Assembly (NCBI GenBank): GCA_030608745.1
Contig: JAUWDQ010000152.1
Span: 1 to 6,324, forward strand
Origin: Pseudomonadota bacterium
GTDB lineage: Bacteria > Desulfobacterota > BSN033 > WVXP01 > G020346125
Direction of reading: 5' to 3'
DNA length: 6,324 nt
Positions within the stretch are counted from its first letter, which is position 1, and every line of letters begins with the position of its first letter. Positions 4,256 through 6,324 of the stretch are shown in pieces. A program made the position numbers and the translations under genes. The notes beneath the pieces were generated by a model. That model was not told the origin of the DNA. It made no database searches and saw only the letters and a program-made list of their open reading frames with translations.

Positions 4256-6018
4256 GAAGGCTCACCCTTCTGTTTTCCCGATCCAATTCCTCCTCGATCT
4301 GTTGTCTCCGGTAGATCTTGGCATAGACCCCGCCCATGGAGAGGAGGCGCTGGTGGTCCCCCATCTCCATGATCTCCCCGTCATCGAGGACGATGATCTT
4401 ATCAGCTTCCTTTATGGATGAGAGTCGATGGGAGACGACGATGCGGGTTTTCCCACCTAAGATTTCGCCGAGCCCATTCCAAATCCTCTCCTCTGTTTGA
4501 GTATCCACAGAGGAGAGGGCATCGTCTAAAATCATAATTTGTGGGTTCAAGAGAATGGCCCGAGCGATGGCGATACGCTGCTTTTGCCCGCCGGAAAGAG
4601 TTATACCCTTCTCCCCAATCAACGTTTCAATGCCCATGGGAAAGGTCCTGATTTCCTCATCAATCTGGGCAATTCTAGCGGCATTCACGACCTCCTCCTC
4701 CGATGCCTTGGGGTTTCTAAAGACAATATTTTCCCTGATGGTAGTGGAGAAGAGGAAGGTGTCCTGAGGTACATAGCCGATGCTTTCCCTCAGGGGTTTA
4801 ATGGGAATGGCGTGGATCTCGCGGCCGTCCATAAAGAGATGGCCATTGGGTGGGTCGAAGAGCCTGGGAATGAGGTTACAAAGGGTACTCTTCCCCGTGC
4901 CCGTCCTTCCAACGATGGCCACAAATTCCCCGGGGTTCACCTGGACGGTGATGCCCTTGAGAGCCGGCAACGAACCCGGCTTGTAAGAAAAGGTGAGGTC
5001 TCGAAACTCGATCTTCCCCTCCAGCTTGGTAATGGGCCGCAGACGGGGGCGGTCCGCGATTTCGGGCTGGGTATTCAAGATCTTGTTTATGCGACCCATG
5101 GAAGCGGATCCTCTCTGGATGAGGTTAATGACCCACCCCAGGGCCATCATGGGCCAGGCCAGGATTCCCAGATACGTCATGAAGGCAACAAAACCCCCCG
5201 CAGTGATGGTTCCCAATATTGTCTCCATCCCCCCGAGCCAGAGAACGATAACCGTTCCCAGGTTTGCCAGGAGCATGATTAAGGGAAAGAACATCCCCCA
5301 TACCTTGATCAGGCGAAGGTTTTCCCCCACGTACTCTTCGCCAATGTGATCCAACTTTCCCTTCTCATATTCCTCCTGGGCAAAGGCCTTGACCACCCTT
5401 ATCCCTGATAGGCTTTCCCTTATCTGTTCGGTCAACCTGGAGAAAGAGGCCTGAACGCTCTCAAATCGATGATGGACGAGCCTGGCGAAACGGGTTGTTA
5501 CCAAGGCAATAAAGGGCATGGGAACGATGGCGAAGAGGGTCAACTTTGGGTCGATCAAGATCATGAATACGATAGCCGAGGCTCCAAGTACGAGGGGTAT
5601 CGGTAATCGCCACAAGTCCCATCCCGACGGCCATTCGTACGGCATCGATATCATTGGTAGCATGGGCCATGAGGTCTCCCGTCTTGGTCTCCTGGAAGAA
5701 ACTGAGCGATAGGGTCTGAAGGTGAAAAAAGAGTCGGTTTCGCAAGGCTTCTTCAATCCTTCGAGCGGTCCCCAGAATCATGAATCTCCAGAAGTATCGG
5801 AAGAACCCGATGAGCAAGGCGATCCCCGCTATGTAGAGACCATATTTGACCAAATCGGCCTGCACGATTCCTCCCCTGGTAAGATCATCGATGGCCAACT
5901 TGATGACCTGGGGGATGATGAGCTGCAGACCATCTACCACCAGGAGGGTAGACAGTCCGATTAGCAGCCGCCATCTGTGTTGGACAAAATATCCCTTCAG
6001 CGTCCTGAAATTCCCCAT
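4245..6018 (-). CDS. ABC exporter half-transporter, MdlA/BmrC-like, interrupted by a one-base frameshift
   Basis: Two overlapping frames join into one 590-residue ABC exporter subunit if a single base is removed from the G-run at 5594-5597 (CCCC on the coding strand). The N-terminal frame covers residues 1-141 from the ATG at 6018 to ...VAITDT. The second frame resumes at LVLGASAIVF and runs to the stop at 4245. Membrane helices lie near 16-39 and 57-82, then beyond the shift. ATPase motifs in joined numbering: Walker A GRTGTGKS (370-377), Gln418, signature LSGGQ (474-478), Walker B DD (498-499) and His530. Asp499 replaces the usual catalytic Glu, as in the degenerate-site subunit of heterodimeric exporters such as MdlA, BmrC and TM287. 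It is the first gene of the exporter operon. As written, it would yield a truncated ~185-residue product. A sequencing or assembly error is likelier than decay, because everything after the shift is intact. Confidence 0.87.
5594..5597 (-). other. Frameshift point in the first ABC gene (one extra base)
   Basis: The coding strand reads GAT ACC CCT CGT here, whereas GAT ACC CTC GTA CTT restores the conserved run TDTLVLG and the full-length frame. The extra C falls in a four-base homopolymer. Joined length (590 residues) fits the family. No stop-codon clustering or other damage is seen on either side. Confidence 0.8.
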
Positions 6019-6066
6019 GACAGAGACCCCAGGTTAAATTTCATGGTCTTGTTTTGGTAAATCTCT

Positions 6067-6096
6067 AACATACTTTTGTGGGGACTTAAAGGTGAA
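6067..6096 (-). promoter_or_regulatory. Weak candidate sigma-70 promoter for the ABC exporter operon
   Basis: On the - strand TTCACC (6096-6091) and TATGTT (6072-6067) are separated by 18 bases and would start transcription about 40 bases before the ATG at 6018. Each matches consensus at only four of six positions. It is the best pair I could find between the repeat and the gene, but the support is thin. The ribosome binding site of the gene is also weak (GGGGT). Confidence 0.2.
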
Positions 6097-6102
6097 GATT
6101 TC

Positions 6103-6202
6103 GTAAAAAGTCTAAATCAGACGGCAAAGTAAAAAGATCCAGATGCAAGGCGCGCGAATCCTGAGGAGTGAGGCGTACATAGAAGTACGCTGCAGTGATT
6201 TA
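6103..6202. repeat. Left part of a dispersed palindromic intergenic repeat
   Basis: The run from GTAAAAAG (6103, again at 6129) through GATCCAGATGCAAGGCG to GCGTAC-ATAGAA-GTACGC (a 6-bp hairpin at 6173-6190) resembles, from memory, a repeat family found many times between genes in deltaproteobacterial genomes. The small inverted repeat GTCT/AGAC lies at 6110-6122. The element should continue into GGATGCAGCGCAACG, but here that part appears only after the inserted element at 6203-6295. It is non-coding, and its role is unknown to me. The family assignment is recollection and needs a search. Confidence 0.5.
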
Positions 6203-6295
6203 CCCTGTTAAATATTTTCTTTGTTTGATGTTACTGTTTTCAAGCAGATTCTATATCCAATATCTCTTGATATGGCTGCCTTCAATTTAACAGGG
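6203..6295. mobile_element. 93-bp MITE-like element with 11-bp perfect terminal inverted repeats
   Basis: CCCTGTTAAAT (6203-6213) and ATTTAACAGGG (6285-6295) are exact reverse complements at the two ends of a 93-bp AT-rich stretch. Base composition changes sharply from the GC-rich repeat around it. An internal hairpin, ATATC-TCTT-GATAT (6260-6273), adds further structure. The stretch separates what look like the left and right parts of one dispersed repeat, as an insertion would. It has no coding capacity, so it would depend on a transposase elsewhere. No clear target-site duplication is visible. Alternatively it could be a large hairpin native to the repeat. Confidence 0.5.
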
Positions 6296-6296
6296 C

Positions 6297-6324
6297 AGGG
6301 GATGCAGCGCAACGTAGCCTTCGG
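6297..6324. repeat. Right part of the interrupted dispersed repeat, cut by the window edge
   Basis: AGGGGATGCAGCGCAACGTA at 6297-6316 resembles the second half of the repeat that begins near 6103; in copies I recall, this follows directly after the GTACGC hairpin. The window ends before the expected outer arm, which would mirror the GATCCAGATGC end. Its identity depends on recognition from memory. Confidence 0.4.

Noticed and set aside
4520..4530. Asp for Glu in Walker B of the 590-residue ABC subunit as an inactivating mutation
   Set aside because: The same change is standard in the degenerate-site partner of heterodimeric exporters (MdlA, BmrC, TM287), so it is expected.
4539..5282. Long open frame on the + strand (247 codons) opposite the first ABC gene
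   Set aside because: It is antisense to conserved ABC ATPase sequence. Its translation shows no recognisable domain and is rich in Gly, Asp and Pro as expected for a shadow frame.
5585..5605. Programmed +1 frameshift in the ABC gene
   Set aside because: No known slippery context with a slow codon or stimulatory Shine-Dalgarno is visible, and this family is not known to use recoding; an error or mutation is simpler.
6110..6122. GTCT/AGAC stem followed on the - strand by a T-run as an intrinsic terminator
   Set aside because: The stem is only 4 bp and AT-flanked, and it appears to belong to the dispersed repeat; too weak to call.

Overview
The window looks like an accessory stretch from an anaerobic Gram-negative bacterium. 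A Desulfobacterota/deltaproteobacterial origin is my best guess. It rests on a 2-oxoacid:ferredoxin oxidoreductase gamma fragment, exported proteins of the ZraP/Spy/CpxP type behind a sigma-54 promoter, and a dispersed palindromic repeat of a kind I recall from such genomes. This is inference, not a database result.

Layout. (1) 1-312: a leader with a possible sigma-70 promoter and hairpin, then the first ~53 codons of a ferredoxin oxidoreductase gamma subunit on the + strand. (2) ~305-655: on the - strand, the first ~115 codons of a membrane sensor kinase. The two broken genes point at each other and meet near 305-320, so both 3' ends are missing. (3) 676-1755: two tandem, paralogous, exported metal-sensor-type proteins on the - strand, upstream of the kinase fragment. 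(4) 1756-2143: a dense regulatory region. It holds a near-consensus -24/-12 sigma-54 promoter, two TCGAC-N6-GTCGA dyads plus a half site at enhancer distances, and on the far side the terminator of the ABC operon. (5) 2144-6018: a two-gene - strand operon for a heterodimeric ABC exporter of the MdlA/MdlB (BmrCD/TM287-288) type. The first gene carries a one-base frameshift; the genes overlap by 11 nt. (6) 6019-6324: no gene. It contains a palindromic dispersed repeat interrupted by a 93-bp element with perfect 11-bp terminal inverted repeats.

How it works together. Section 3 plus the kinase fragment resembles a zraP-zraS envelope or metal-stress operon whose sensor has been decapitated. No NtrC-family regulator remains in the window, although the promoter and probable activator sites do. 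The ABC pair has complementary nucleotide-binding motifs, which predicts one active and one degenerate ATP site. I see no new enzyme system. The most informative signals are the regulatory architecture, the double truncation and the element-in-repeat at the end.
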